Shown piece after piece: positions 41,913 to 61,038 of a stretch of DNA of 64,000 nt. Source of the stretch: Diadema setosum (taxonomy: Eukaryota; Echinodermata; Echinoidea; Diadematoida; Diadematidae); NCBI GenBank assembly GCA_033980235.1, contig CM067076.1, positions 34,806,883 to 34,870,882 of the forward strand, written 5' to 3'. The position numbers were made by a program, and so were the translations under genes. Numbering within the stretch: position 1 is the stretch's first letter; each line of letters opens with the position of its first letter. The notes under the pieces were generated by a model. The model ran no database searches. It worked only from the letters and a program-made list of their open reading frames with translations, and had not been told where the DNA came from.

Positions 41913-42107
41913 CAGTGACGGATCCGGCGGCGCACCGAGGCGCCCCCCCCCCCCCCTTATTTTTTGTTAAAACAAAAAAGAAATCAAACGAAAAGTGGAA
42001 GGGGCATGCGCCACTGATCTCTATAGGAAGTTCCTATATTTATAGAGATTTTAAATTTTGTAAAGGCGCCCCCTCCCTCCTTTAAGGAATTCCTGGATCC
42101 GCCACTG
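41913..42107. mobile_element. CAGKGGCGGATCC MITE, copy b (inverted)
   Basis: Starts CAGTGACGGATCC and ends GGATCCGCCACTG. The reverse complement aligns with copies a and c (CCAGGAATTCCTTAAAGGAG, GTTTTAACAAAAAATAA). Confidence 0.7.
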
Positions 42108-42114
42108 TTCTTTT

Positions 42115-43370
42115 AAAGTATGATCAGCAGGGGTTCATTTCTTTTGTGAGGGCACAGTGAATCGGAGGCTTGTTCTCGGGGATTTTCAATAGTAGAGAGA
42201 GGGAGTGCCTGCACGTTATATACTTCGACGTGTCTATTACACACAAAGAGATGATAATTCCATCGTTGGTGAGCCTTGACGCGATAAACGGAATTCCCCG
42301 TTCAGTATACAGGTTGCTAAAACAGGTACTGAATAGTATTGACAAAGAGCTACGTGGGCTTAGCTTTTTGGTATAAACAGGTTGAGACTGTAGGATACGC
42401 CTCAAGGTGATCAACTGACTGCGTGCATTTAGCTCCCTTCTCTCTCTCTCTCACCCTCCCCTTTCGTCCAGGTTCCCTCAAATAATAATGAACATTGTCT
42501 GGCACCAGCATGAAAGCATTTCTACGTACAAGGCAAGAAGATGCTGAACTATCATAATATGTCTATAACTTCTCTTGCAAGAAATGAGCAGCCTGAAAGA
42601 GGTGGTTGACATCTTCAGCAACACAGATCCAAGGACGATGCTGAACTTTGTAGGGCTTATGTTAAACAGTCGGGTCGCGGCACGGCTCGTTGGAACACAA
42701 TAATTAGCCCCCTCCTCCCCCCCCCCCCCAAAAAAAAAAAGTGTGTATGGTGTCTTCAAGGGGACATATCGAAAAAGATTTCATATCCTTATCACAGAAT
42801 GAAAACCGATCGAAATATACAAAGCAACTTGAAAGAGATGATAGCACAAATATAATAGAATTGAAAGAAAAGATGATTAGGTAAAGAAAAGAATTGAATG
42901 ACAGAGAGAATAGAAGGAGAGGAATGATAGAAAATGAGGAATAACAAGGGAAGGAAAAGTGGAAAAATATGGCAACATAAAATTAAAAATAATGAGACAG
43001 ACAAAAGGATAAAGATTAACAATACCATAATCTGTGTAGAAGTTGTGTTCATATCACTTATCTCTACAAGATGAAAACAAAATAAAAATTGCTCAATATC
43101 ACAAAAGATGGAGGAATATTTTATGGTATTTTGAATAATTTTGGTAAAAAAATGACATCAATGATGAACTTCATGAATTTCAAAAAATTCCATTTTCATG
43201 AAGAACGTTTTTAATCACAAACTCACCCCATGGAATCGAAATCAGAATAAAAGTCAGATAAGAATGACTAAGAAATGATGGAATGATAAAGATTAATATA
43301 TAGGAAGGAAAGAAAAATAAAGAAAGAAAAGCTACATCCACAAAGATTGGACACTATTTTATCTCCTATA
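42115..43370. other. No gene recognised
   Basis: A spacer of mixed composition with a purine-rich block (about 42,820-43,330) ahead of the broken LINE. The purine block may be the element's diverged 5' region. Confidence 0.35.
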
Positions 43371-43450
43371 GCCAGAACTGCAGTGCTTCTTTTCAGATTG
43401 AGATACTGCAAGATGGAGATATCCACCATAACCCAGGTCCAGACCAGCAA

Positions 43451-44044
43451 ATGTCACCTACATCTTCTTTGCTCAGACTGTCATCTTCTGAACGAGGAAT
43501 CAAGTACACTCCAACAGAGCTTCACCACTTCAAAGGCTGTAAGTCTTCATTACCTGGGCATGTAATTGAAATTATCAACGCACTTCTTATTAATCAAGGT
43601 AAAATTTCAGACAATGTTGAATATCTCGGCATTAAGAGCAGAAAGAAAACCAGGAGAGGAACACGTGGAGGTAAGATACATACATCTGACAGTGCTACAC
43701 CCTCTGCCTCTACTCCTCGTAGCTATCTCAGGTTGTGTACTGTAGATACTCGTTTAATGCGTAGTAAGTCAGCATCTATATTTGATTTCATCTGTGAAAG
43801 AAAGGCTGATTTGTACGCCTTAACTGAGACTTGGTTAACAGATAATGACTCTGCGCTCATCCATGATATCGTCCCTACTGGCCACCGATTTGTTCATTGT
43901 CCGCGTACTGGTCGTCGTGGTGGAGGAACTGCCCTCCTTTTCAAGGACACTCTTGATGTCCATCAAATTTTGCTGGTGAAAAGAGATCATTTGAGTTTGC
44001 TTGTTACCACATATCACTCAAATCATTCAAACTTGATCTCATAA
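43451..44044 (+). pseudogene. LINE endonuclease fragment 1
   Basis: The 197-codon frame contains LRLCTVDTRLMRSKSASIFD, ADLYALTETWLTDND (the catalytic Glu in TETWL) and RRGGGTALLFKD. The frame is open upstream of the first Met to at least 43,376 and includes DGDIHHNPGPDQQ at 43,412-43,450. Coding similarity leaves this frame near 44,025, where LDLINIYRPPYSDAH continues in another frame with a stop at 44,104. Confidence 0.78.
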
Positions 44045-44130
44045 ATATCTACAGGCCGCCATATTCTGATGCTCATCCTATATCGATGTCTACTTTCATA
44101 TCTTAATTTAATGAGTTTATACAAGAGTAT

Positions 44131-44415
44131 TTGTTATGCAACATACCTGTTGTAATCACTGGTGATTTTTATATCCATGTGGATATGGATAATTATGAGT
44201 CTAGGTCATTTTCGGATCTGCTTGAGTCATTTTCTTGTATTCAGCATGTTGATTTTGGTACTCATTTACATGGTAACACTTTAGATTTGATTATATCTCG
44301 TAAGTCAGACAACATAATTGTGGGCCGACCGTGGCCTGGTCCTTTACTATGTCTGATCACTTTCTCTGTTAAGTGTGAGCTTAATTCAGTCATGCCACAA
44401 TCACGTACCATCTAA
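44131..44415 (+). pseudogene. LINE endonuclease fragment 2
   Basis: This frame carries LCNIPVVITGDFYIHVDMDN, the GDFN catalytic segment with Asn replaced by Tyr, then SFSDLLESFSCIQHVDFGTH and TLDLIISR. The SDH motif follows in another frame near 44,350, showing a further shift. Confidence 0.75.
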
Positions 44416-44686
44416 GAAAATGTCTTTTCGCAAAATTGGCCGTATAGATATGGATTCATTGAAGCATGATGTGGCTAATAATTTATTATGTACAGACTTT
44501 CCTAATGATCTTACAGAGTTGGTTACTCTATACAATGATACACTCAGTTCAATTTTGGACAAACATGCACCTTTAATGACCAAGACTGTGTCATCTCATC
44601 CACAGGTGCCATGGTTCACAGATGATGTAAGAACACAAAAAAGAAAAAGAAGGAAAGCTGAGAAGAAATGGTTGAGAACGAAATAG
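44375..44686 (+). pseudogene. LINE endonuclease-RT linker fragment 3
   Basis: The frame encodes DMDSLKHDVANNLLCTDFPN, LDKHAPLMTKTV and VPWFTDDVRTQKRKRRKAEK, the conserved linker after the endonuclease in CR1/L2-type ORF2 proteins. It ends at a stop before any RT motif. Confidence 0.75.
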
Positions 44687-44934
44687 TTACATCTTCAACG
44701 AGCTGATAGAAAAAAAAAATACTATTTTCAAGTGCTTATACGACCATTCTGGCTTCAGTTGGACTTTTTTCCTACTTGATAATGTTCCCAACTACTGTAC
44801 AGTATGGATACCAGGTTTTTTTCTCCTGGTCTTAAGTACCCATAATGACAGTAAACACAGGGCTGCCAACTCTCACGCATTGACCGTGAGACTCACGCAT
44901 TTGGACCAAATCTCAAGCTGATCTAACATCATCT

Positions 44935-44936
<2 letters not shown>

Positions 44937-44972
<36 letters not shown>
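44937..44972. repeat. (CA)n microsatellite
   Basis: Eighteen CA units next to CTCACGCA-rich sequence that resembles a transposon end. Confidence 0.93.
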
Positions 44973-44974
<2 letters not shown>

Positions 44975-45611
44975 TCCGGACCTTTTTCTTACACCAGTGC
45001 GTGCAAAATCCCGCCTCCGCATCGATCTTTAACGCAGTCAAGTTCATTTCCCCATATCGATATCATTCTGGATACATATTAATGGTTTTAGGCTGGTTTA
45101 CCGCGCTATCACAGACCAAACAATTTGATTGGCGGTCATATTATGGTCGTATACCTGAGAAACATGCGCTCGTGCTCCAAGTCCGACCAACGTCCCAACC
45201 AGTGAATGTTGTTCTGCGTATTTACTACATTGTGGAGGCAGAGTTATTCAAGCAGGATTGACTAGCTGTGGAAGTATCGTCAACTCTGGAATGTTTATAA
45301 ATGGTCAGCAAAACGTTTTGCTGTGTACTCTGGAAAAGTGTAGCTAGACAGCTACGTTGTTTTGATTTTTTTAGTTTTTCTATGCAATTGTAACTTCCTG
45401 GTTAACCATAGAGAACTTGTTACAGTTAGGTGGCTAACAGAGGTTTTATCACCAATTCTAACATAAATGTTCATTTTAAGCACATGTACACGGAAAAAGA
45501 GCACTTTGTAATTGCACCAAATGGCCCCAATTTAAAGGTATTGTTTACCATTCGATATGGGAGCGGTGACTTTTTTTATGTTCCGGTTATACAGTACGTA
45601 CCAAGAAAAAG

Positions 45612-46463
45612 GGTAATCCAATTTTGGAGGGCTACTAGGCCTATATATTTCATAATTGTCAGCTATGGAGATCACAATGATCAGTGTGAGGAAAGAAGAA
45701 CTCTTCTTCGTTCCATTGGTACCTAATTATGTTGACAAATGTCATGCATGACCGAGCACTTAAAGGCAACAATGACACATTGCGCTTTTTCCAAGTTTGA
45801 GTGTCATGTTTGTGAAGAAACAATGAATGTCTTACTGAATGGTTGAGATCTGTCAATAAAGTGGCCAAATGAATAGGCCAGCCTGTACGAATGCAGGTTA
45901 GTTTAGGGTTAATGTTTAGGATTTCTCCTAACATTTTACGGTCCATAAACATGGCCCCTGTTCGATAGCTTGGTCACTCCCACAATTGCCAACCCACACA
46001 GTCCATTTTTTTTTCTATTCATATTCAAAACCGCTCGCAGCGACAAACCATGTCTTAAATATGAAGAGAGAAAACTTGATAATGGGTTTTTGTTTTAGCC
46101 TTTGTGGGAGCGACCAAGTTATCGACAACCTGGCAATGTTTAAGGTTATGAACCATTAAAGGTTAGAAGAAATCCTAAACACAAACCTGTGCAGTCGTGC
46201 AGGTTGGCCTGTTTGTAATTTGACCACTTACATTGACAGATCTCATCCATTCAGTGAGACATTCACTGTTCCTTCACAATAACACTCAAACTTGGAAAAG
46301 AGCAATTTTGTCATTGTTGTACTCAGTCATACATGACATTCTTTTTGTCAACATAATTAGGTATCAATGGAAAGAAAAAGAGTTCCCCTTTCCTCACAAC
46401 CAACGTTGCTCTCCGTAGCCGACAATATCAAAAATGATATTAGCCCTCCGAAGTTGGATTACC
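45612..46463. repeat. Long inverted repeat, arms about 370 bp
   Basis: The left arm (about 45,612-45,986) and right arm (about 46,100-46,463) match in reverse throughout: TACCTAATTATGTTGACAAA, TTTTCCAAGTTTGAGTGT, GAGATCTGTCAAT, and AACTTGGTCGCTCCCACA next to the centre. No flanking duplication was identified. Confidence 0.85.
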
Positions 46464-47978
46464 TTTTTTTTTTTTAATAAGCACTGTAAAACGAGATCGT
46501 CGGATTATTCAAGCTTTGGTGACCAATAGATGGCGACATTGCTAAGCAAAAGGCGATAATTATTAATGACAATAAGCAGGACTGGTCAGGTGAGTTTATG
46601 CAAAAAAAAAAAAAAAAAAAAAAACCCGCCTACACCACATAACTACCAATGATTATTGCTATAAGCATAAAATAGGACCTACGCACATTAACACATCGGA
46701 ACTCATAATGATCAAAAGGTTTGTTCAGAAGATTTTTTACTTTACCCATGCACAAACTTTATCTTATGTTAATTTTCTAGACGGTGGCCTTGTTTACGTT
46801 TACTGAAATTGAGTGGAGGAAAAGTTGTGTCACAAAACCATCATCAGGTCATCACGTCAGTAAGGGTCATTTATTTTGTTTCCATGTCTTTACAGCGACC
46901 TGCAAGTTAAAGTATCAGATTTGGTAGAGTTTGAATGGCTAATCCTCTGACAGTCTGGATAGTCACATCCCATAATTTTGTAGCTCTCTTGAATGAAGTC
47001 TAGAATGTTTCTCGCTGATACATATCCTAATGTAGGTGTTTGTGTTGATAATATGGAAAGGTGCTCACCTCTCTGGATAAAGTGGTTATAGGCCTATAAA
47101 GGGTGCTTTTCAGGGTGGGGAGGGGTGGGGTATAAAAGGGGTATAGGGATCGGCAGATTCTAAATTCAGGGTAAATTAAATCGTATCCCGCAGTCCACAA
47201 GTTAAGAACGTTAACTAATTGTGATTATTTTGTCTCTTTCCTACTTTATTCGACTTTTAATAGTTTTTTTTTTCCTTTATACAGAGCACTGAGCTGTAGG
47301 CCTGTAATAGGAAATACGATGTCAATGGGTATGATGAGACAAACAAAAAGTGTGGGAGCGCTGGATGTCCTGCCCCCGATTCCGCCGCTCCTAGAGGATG
47401 GAATATCATTAGGCCCTGGGTTTTATCCTCGCAAGCCCATGCAATGCTCCTTTAAGCCAAGAAAACTTTTTTTTAAAGTTATAATCCAAATATTCTGAAC
47501 TTATTGAAATGTTACGCTTTCTGGTTCTAAATTGCTACTGCGACAATTGCTCATATGAAATATATGCACACTTGGCCAATCTTAAGTTTTATTTCTCCAC
47601 TTGTACATAAAAGAAAATAATTATAACAATATCGAACATAATAATCACAAGTCATGAAAATATAAACAAAATTTCGCATTACAAATATATAATCATGTGA
47701 AATAATACATAAATATCATTACAGATCTTTAAGTGTACAGGTGGAGGCGACCGTTATCAATAAGTAAAACACTTGACTTGGACAACGGCCTCTGTTGTCC
47801 AATCGAAGGAGGAGCAAAATAATGTCATGTCACCGTTTCTCAGTTCCATCCTTCTTTTTTGTTTGTTTGCTTCATTAGCTGTTTTCTTCTTATGAAAATA
47901 AGAAGATCGAGAATAAAAAGACGGACATTTTTCCCAGCCTACTCTATAGTACTCTCAGTGATGCTAATATTATGTATA
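46464..47978. other. No gene recognised
   Basis: Contains a poly-A run near 46,602 and AT-rich spacer. Nothing else stands out. Confidence 0.4.
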
Positions 47979-48152
47979 CAGGGGCGGATCCAGTAATTCC
48001 ATATAAAGGAGGGGGTGCATTTGTAAAATTAAAGGGGGCGCACGCCCCCCCCCCCCCCATTTTTTTTCCTTTGCTTTCTTTTATTTTAACAAAAATCAGT
48101 GGAGGCGCGCACCTACAACGTGTAATGCCCCCCCCCCCCCATGCCGCCACAG
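47979..48152. mobile_element. CAGKGGCGGATCC MITE, copy c
   Basis: Starts CAGGGGCGGATCCAGTAATT, has ATTTTAACAAAAATCAGTGG inside, and ends GCCGCCACAG. Two poly-C runs of at least 12 nt occur within it. Confidence 0.68.
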
Positions 48153-48262
48153 ATGGAGGTAACATTAGTAAAGTGAGATAGGCTGGCGTCATTTACTTGG
48201 TTATTGTTGATCAAAACTGGACGAGAATTCTGAAAGGTAGATAAAACTGAGGAGAGAATTAA

Positions 48263-48627
48263 ATGGGATGGCTATAGTAACTGATCAGTGGAAATCAGTG
48301 GGAATGCTGGGGGAGGATTGTTCCAAATCTTGTGGGATTCATTTAAGAGTACATTATATATCTATTGTTGTGTGAAAATTATTTACTTCAGAACGGTCTC
48401 ATGTGAAGTAAATATGTGCAGTTTTAATGCCCCGTCACTGTACAGGCATGCTAACCTGGAAACATTAAACTGCACATTACTTGAATATGAGATCATTCTG
48501 AAGCAAACAATTTTCACACAACAATAGATATATAATGTACTCATAATGAACCCCACAAGGATTGGAACAATCATCCCCCAGCATTCCCACTCATTCCCAC
48601 TGATCAGGTACTAAATAGCTATCCCCT
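48263..48627. mobile_element. Palindromic TTAA MITE, copy 3 (365 bp)
   Basis: TTAA lies at 48,259-48,262 and 48,628-48,631. Termini ATGGGATGGC and GCTATCCCCT, with the full palindromic body shared with copies 1 and 2. Confidence 0.87.
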
Positions 48628-48956
48628 TTAAACCATTAGCATAATGTATACTGAAATTCTTTTTATTCAGTTTTAGTTAAAATGTAGGAACTTATCTGTT
48701 TTAGAATCCTTAGTGTGGTAGACGAAATAGGAAGTAGAACAAGCAGCAATGAATTACACAGAGTTAGGTTTATGTTCTTTATCTCTTCATTTGAGGGCAA
48801 TTTAGGGCGATCTATTTGTGTGACTGATGTTCTTAAAATTACATCTATTAATAGGGCCTAAGTGGGCGTTTCTACAAGTGGGTGCAACAATGTTACCCGT
48901 TAGAATCAGGGCTGGTGTAGCCCGCGGGTGCTTGCAACCTACGGTGGCCTGCGCCG

Positions 48957-49321
48957 CGCGCTTATGGCGCGCTATATGCCTTAATAATTCCGATAAACTG
49001 AGTTTATCGCCTTTAAAGTTTGTCAGTTGATAAACTCAGTTTTGCGAGGGAAACTCTGCTCATTGAGTGAAAAACAAAGTTAATTACGATAAACACAGTT
49101 TTTCACTTGATAGACAGAGTTTATCAATAAACTGACTTTTTCGCTCGATAAACAGTTTCTCGATAATTTTTTTCCGCATGATAAACACAGTTTATCAATA
49201 AACTAAGTTTATTGTTCGATTAACAGTTTTTCTCGTAAAACTTCGTTTAAAATCGACTGAAACTGAGTTTTTCCGCGATAAACAAAGTTTATCGGAATTA
49301 TTGGACAAATAGCGCGCCATA
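48957..49321. repeat. GATAAAC-rich inverted element
   Basis: The ends TATGGCGCGCTAT and ATAGCGCGCCATA, followed inward by AATAATTCCGATAAAC in both arms, define an inverted element of about 360 bp. The interior repeats short palindromes of the type GATAAAC-N-GTTTATC at least eight times. Confidence 0.78.
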
Positions 49322-50589
49322 ATGCGCTTGCTACATGCTGGCTGCATGCTGATGATGCAGTGCAGTGCAAGTACAGTGTAGCAGAAATACCTGTGCATCG
49401 ATCAAAGATAGTACACTCATAAGATGATCAACTCTCCTGATTTTACACGGCCGCTGGTGAAACGCAAGTGGCAGCCGCCCTCTAGCGGTGAGCGGGGATA
49501 ACCGAACCTAGGTCGGAAGCACTGAAATCGATCTACGTACTTACTCAGTACAGTGGCCATGCAGAAGACGTCTGGCAGGTTTGTGTCAACCTAGGAATTT
49601 TTGAATTATAGGCCTTTTCAGCGCTCTTACTTCAAATTATTACTTCTTTATGTGAATGAAAGTATACATTTCTGGAGTGAAAACTAGTCAAAGAATCCAC
49701 TGTTATATCATAAATTTCTCTAAAAATATGAAGGTATTTTTTCTCCTTAAGAAAATAACAAGAACTTTTGTCAACTTCACATGTTCGCTGAAATGTTAGA
49801 TTTTTGTAGTAATGCTATAACCTCGCTTGAAAATCATGCTACAATTCTTGTAAAACTTACTATATTTTGAATTTAAGCAATTAAAAAAGGTTTGAACTGA
49901 CAAAAAAAAAAGGTTTAAAACATATTTTTACGGGTACGTCTTTGTAGGTTAAAATTTCAAATTTAATTACATATAAGTTTCTTAGACACAATACACGTTC
50001 ACTTTATTTTCTTTTTTTGCCATTTTCTTTAAAAGAAAAATGTTCATGTCTAGGAACAAAATAAACAGACCTTTAGCAGCTAATGATATCACAGCTTATC
50101 ATCATGACTATAACTTACGTTTCTATGACATTTTTCAAGATATAATCTCAAATCAGAGAATTTCATCTGCTCTTTATTTTTTATTTTTTTTAATGGGAGC
50201 GGTTCAGTTATGTGAGTCTATAGTACATCTCTACATGCGTAACGCCACCAAAATGGATTATTGTGAGACTGGTTCAGTTTTTAGTATCTCATTAAATGAC
50301 AATAGTTTCTATAATTAATACTCAATTATTTATTCAATTCGATCAAAAGTTCTCTAGAGAGCTTTCACAACTTTCCCGGATCATTCAGGCTACACGTGCA
50401 CAACATGGACTTTTATTCAACACTGTATTACAGAATAGAGATGGCTTAGATATAAACTGGACTTCTGCTTACTTGGATTTTCATGATTGAAACAACCACA
50501 ATGAAATTATGGCAATACACAATATTAATTCAGAGTTATACATTAGGTTCTTTATCTAACTGAATACTTGACAAGTAGAGTGAATTATT
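49322..50589. other. No gene recognised
   Basis: AT-rich spacer. The frame at 50,040-50,318 shows no family motif. Confidence 0.4.
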
Positions 50590-53200
50590 TGACTACTATA
50601 GGCATTTGCGTAGCCAAGGGGGCGGGGCGGGTGGGGGGCGATCGGGGCAGTCCCCCCTCCCCCCCCCCCCCTCCCAAAGATTTGGACCGGGGATTTTGAA
50701 GGCGGAGAAAAATTGCGTGTATACTGTATATGCATGAAGTCGCTCCCTTTCAACCTTTTATGAAGATTACAATTTTTCAATATTTCACTCAAAGTGTGCA
50801 CCAGATCGTTGAATTTCAATTCTAAAATAGCGAACTCCCTCCCTCGTGGGAGGGGGTATCCCCCTCCCACATCCTTCCTCACCACACTTCGGGTTTTTTT
50901 TTTTCCTGACACATTTAGATTGACAGATTCCAAAATATTTCATTTAAGTTTTCATCAGATCCATGACATCAATTTTATCAAATGTATAAAAAGTTCTCTT
51001 ATCCTCGTTTAATTTACCTTTTCCCCGCTCGGTCGCTGTCGGTTCTATTTAGACTCTGTGAGCACTTTGGTGATTGACAATTATTTTCCGAATGATTCCA
51101 CAAAAGTGCACATCATTCTATGTCAATCGTAAAATGCAAACGTTCCGTTAGGAGGGGGCTACCCCTTAATTCCCACACCGTCTCCCTTCCCCCTGACAAT
51201 TTCCACGTATCCTTAATTTTATTAGGCCTACGCGGTGATGCCGCACACTCGGAACGAGATACCACAATTAAGTCATTCAATTATCTGTGAATATATCTTT
51301 TTCTTACTTTTTTATAGAAAAAATCCAGCATTTCACCAAAAGTGTACACCAGATCGTTGAATTTCAGGTCTAAAAATGCAAAATCTTCCTCGCGTTGGAG
51401 GCCCCCTCCCACACCCTCGCACAGATATTTCAACTCCTGACCAAGTCCCCCTCCCCCAATCGAGAAAACCAATCGACGCCCTGCCCCTTCCATTCCCTTC
51501 GCCCTCTCGGTCACTCCGCTCTCTCGCACAGATTTTTTTTTTTTTTTTTTATGTTTTGGCCCACCCCCATCGATTAAACTGAACGATGCCCCTGGGGAGG
51601 ATTGATTTAATTGACTAAAGTCAAGAAAATTTAGAAACGCAGTAGGTATAAGGAAATATCTACTACATTATTACATACAAAGAAATGAATATCCATATTA
51701 CTATTTGATTGATTTCATTTTGCATTATGCAGGACGAGAATATGTTTTTAAAAGTGAGGGTGTCAAAATCGTCTTTCAAAACGAAAACGAAAGAAAAACT
51801 ACAAACAGCAACAAAAAGGTATTTATATTTTTGACGTGCAATTTTCGGCCGAAAGTCGGCTTACAAGCTAAAAAAAAAAAAAAAAAAAAAAAGAACAAAG
51901 AGTCTTCACATTTTTTGCTGCCACTTTCGCCCATCTTATATTTCATGAAAAAAAAAATGTCGGGGATGCAAACATTAATCCCTTTGTCTTCTGCAAAAAA
52001 AAAAAGGGGGGGCAGGCCCCACCAAGCTCTCCACCAAGCTCCCCCACTACAAGCTCCCCAAGCCCCCCTCCCCGGCCCTCCCCCCCCCCCCAAAAAAAAA
52101 AAAAAAATGTTGCGCCAGTCCGGTTATGGGCTTGCAATCGTTATTGTATGTAATGCAGTACTGATGTGATGGTGACTATATCATCAATCCCCCCCCCCCC
52201 CCCCCCCCACTCCTCTGTACGGATTTACGCCGGTGCATATGACTATGGCCACACTTTGAACATTGAGATCGAGTTTTCCAAATATGCAACAAAATGTGTG
52301 CACAAGAACGTTTAACTGCAATTAGTCTCCCTCGTGTTGACAGGAGGGGGAATAGGGCTTATCCCCTCCCATATCCTCCTTCTTTGTCTCCTTCCACATA
52401 CTTGCTTCACTTCTCTGATTGGCAATTCCAGATATTCCAGCAAAAGTGTGCGCCACATCGTTGAATTTCAGTTCTTAAAATGAAAAAGCTCCCTCGAATA
52501 TGGGAGACGTATCTTGCCACCTTCCCACTGCTTGGCAATTTCCGATTTTTTCACACAAAAAAAGTGTGCCTCAGATCGCTTTATTTCAATTCTAAAAACG
52601 CAAAATCTCCGTCGGATGTGGGAGGGGGTACTCCTTCCCACACCCTCCCCAATGTAGACCTTGCACATATGTGCACAGTTATGATGCACACGCGGAATAA
52701 GAGCCAAATTTCGTGATTTAGCTTTGAACACTTCCCTGAAGAAAAAACAAAACTTATTTACTTACATCATCTATCTATTCATTCCTTTTTTTTTTGCGGA
52801 AAAAAAAACAACATTGTAAGTATTTCACCATAGGTTTTGCGCCAGATCGTTGAATTTCAGGTTTGAAAATGCAAAATCATCCTCCCGTTTGAGGAGATAT
52901 ACCCCGCTCTTACACCCTCGTTTTCATACTGTTTCTGTTTGCTGAACAGACAAATTGTTCCTGATATTCATCGTAATACAAGAAATTTATTTAAATGATA
53001 ACATTTTTGGTGCAAATTGTTCAATAATAATCTATTTCAAAATACTGCTACCTTACTTAAACTCGTGGGACCGTTTTAAGTTGAGAAAGCACGCAAAAAA
53101 TGTATCAAATTGCACCGTTTACAACATCAAAGTGCAAAAAGTTCTCACGGGGGGGGGGGGCACCCTCCTCCAATACCCCCCGCCCCGTAAGATCAAATCC
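50590..53200 (+). repeat. Degenerate satellite-like array, about 8 units
   Basis: A core like GTGTGCACCAGATCGTTGAA followed by TTTCA-TCTAAAAATGCAAAAT and a G-rich then C-rich palindrome recurs near 50,794, 51,102, 51,342, 52,296, 52,446, 52,564, 52,834 and 53,090. Spacing is irregular (about 120-310 bp, one gap of about 950). Units are diverged and no coding frame is supported. Confidence 0.72.
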
Positions 53201-53469
53201 TGATGGCTAAAGACGTCGGTGCTATATAGGCTAGTATACTGTATAATAAGAGTAGAGGAACCTACATACAACCCAACTTGGAAATTATCTATTGGAAACT
53301 AGCTATTGGTGCAGATTAATGCACTACACCAATTCCTATATTTACTCAGGATTCTCTAGATCTACAGAAATTCATTCTTTCTTGTCTTTTATAGCCTGTC
53401 TTGTTTGGTCACACACAAACATATCGCGAAAGTGCATGCTCAGGCACCACAGTACATGGCCTGGAAACT

Positions 53470-53640
53470 TCACCCGCTGAAATTCATCCCCGCTGAACGC
53501 TAGTTGGCGCACTCCTCGCCAGCGTTTCACTTTTTGACCGAGAGTTGGCCATCTTGATGGGATAGAGTGTACGATATGTACGGAAGAGAGGGCAAACCAT
53601 AACAGGAGGGACTAACGTACTGAAACGAATCATACCCAAA
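53470..53640 (+). promoter_or_regulatory. Probable 5' UTR/promoter area of the reductase gene
   Basis: This is the roughly 170 bp ahead of the ATG at 53,641. No clear TATA box was seen; the segment is mixed-composition and free of the repeats found on both sides. Calling it a promoter is inference from position only. Confidence 0.35.
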
Positions 53641-60269
<6,629 letters not shown>

Positions 60270-60343
60270 GTGAGACAGTTCTTTCATCAAGGTCATGCTT
60301 ATTTCTGAAATGCCCATGAATGCAAATCCCAGTCTATCATCTA

Positions 60344-61038
60344 CTGTATAAATACTATATATTTTGCGTGGGTTTTATTTTCACAAATTTCGCTAGTCGG
60401 GAGCTATTCGCGAAAATTAGCAACAATATTAAAATATTACCTTCCAAAATGAATCCCTTGCCTTGATGATACGAACATTTCAGTACTAGTATACCATGTC
60501 AGGGCTTACCGTAACCCCAGCGCGGGGCGCTGTAACACAGTACAGTACGTATTGGGGTACGTATTGGGGTCGCTGCTGCGGTTAGGCTTACCGAACAGAC
60601 CATACTGGCTAAGCTTGTTTACCTACATAAAGCACGTCCACGTCTAACTACATACACAGCCCAGTCGCTGTAAGTAGCATTCGCACAGTGTCTGGGGGTG
60701 GTCGGGCTAGTCCACGTCTACTTACGAATACTAAAGTATTGAGTACTCGTAGTCGTACCCCTCGTACCACTCGTCAGAAATCTAGCACGATGGACTTAAC
60801 CACTTCAAAAATGTTGAATTCTAACTTACTAGTTCGCAGAGTTTGGTAAGTTTTTTTCATGAAGTGTATAACTACATTGTAGTATCATTCTTATTTGCTA
60901 GGAAGTTGAAAATTCACACTTTCTTTGCCACTTCATAATTTTCTCTGTTCCCCCAATTGCGAATTTAACCACTCGCAAAAATGTGTTACAGCGGCAATTC
61001 GCGAAAATTTATGTACGCGAAAATTATAGCGTATACAG
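60344..61038. mobile_element. TA-flanked MITE with CTGTATA ends (695 bp)
   Basis: TA at 60,342-60,343 and 61,039-61,040. The ends CTGTATA and inner ATTTTCGCG-like words recur in both arms. The interior includes a short duplication GTACGTATTGGG at about 60,547. In intron 3 of the reductase gene. Confidence 0.5.

Larger units (their letters stand above)
43376..44690 (+). mobile_element. Decayed LINE fragment, endonuclease region, RT missing
   Basis: A broken copy of a second non-LTR element, different from the 10-16 kb LINE. It keeps an N-terminal segment with a 2A-like motif, the endonuclease core in three frames, and the linker PWFTDDVRTQKRKRRKAEKK that normally precedes RT. The similarity stops near 44,690, so the RT and 3' end are absent. 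Confidence 0.8.

Noticed and set aside
45001..45726. Two plus-strand frames of 86 and 98 residues
   Set aside because: No domain, partly inside the 45.6-kb inverted repeat, and no splice-site support.
51705..52169. Plus-strand frame with poly-Lys and poly-Pro
   Set aside because: It crosses poly-A and poly-C runs in the satellite-like region; composition only.
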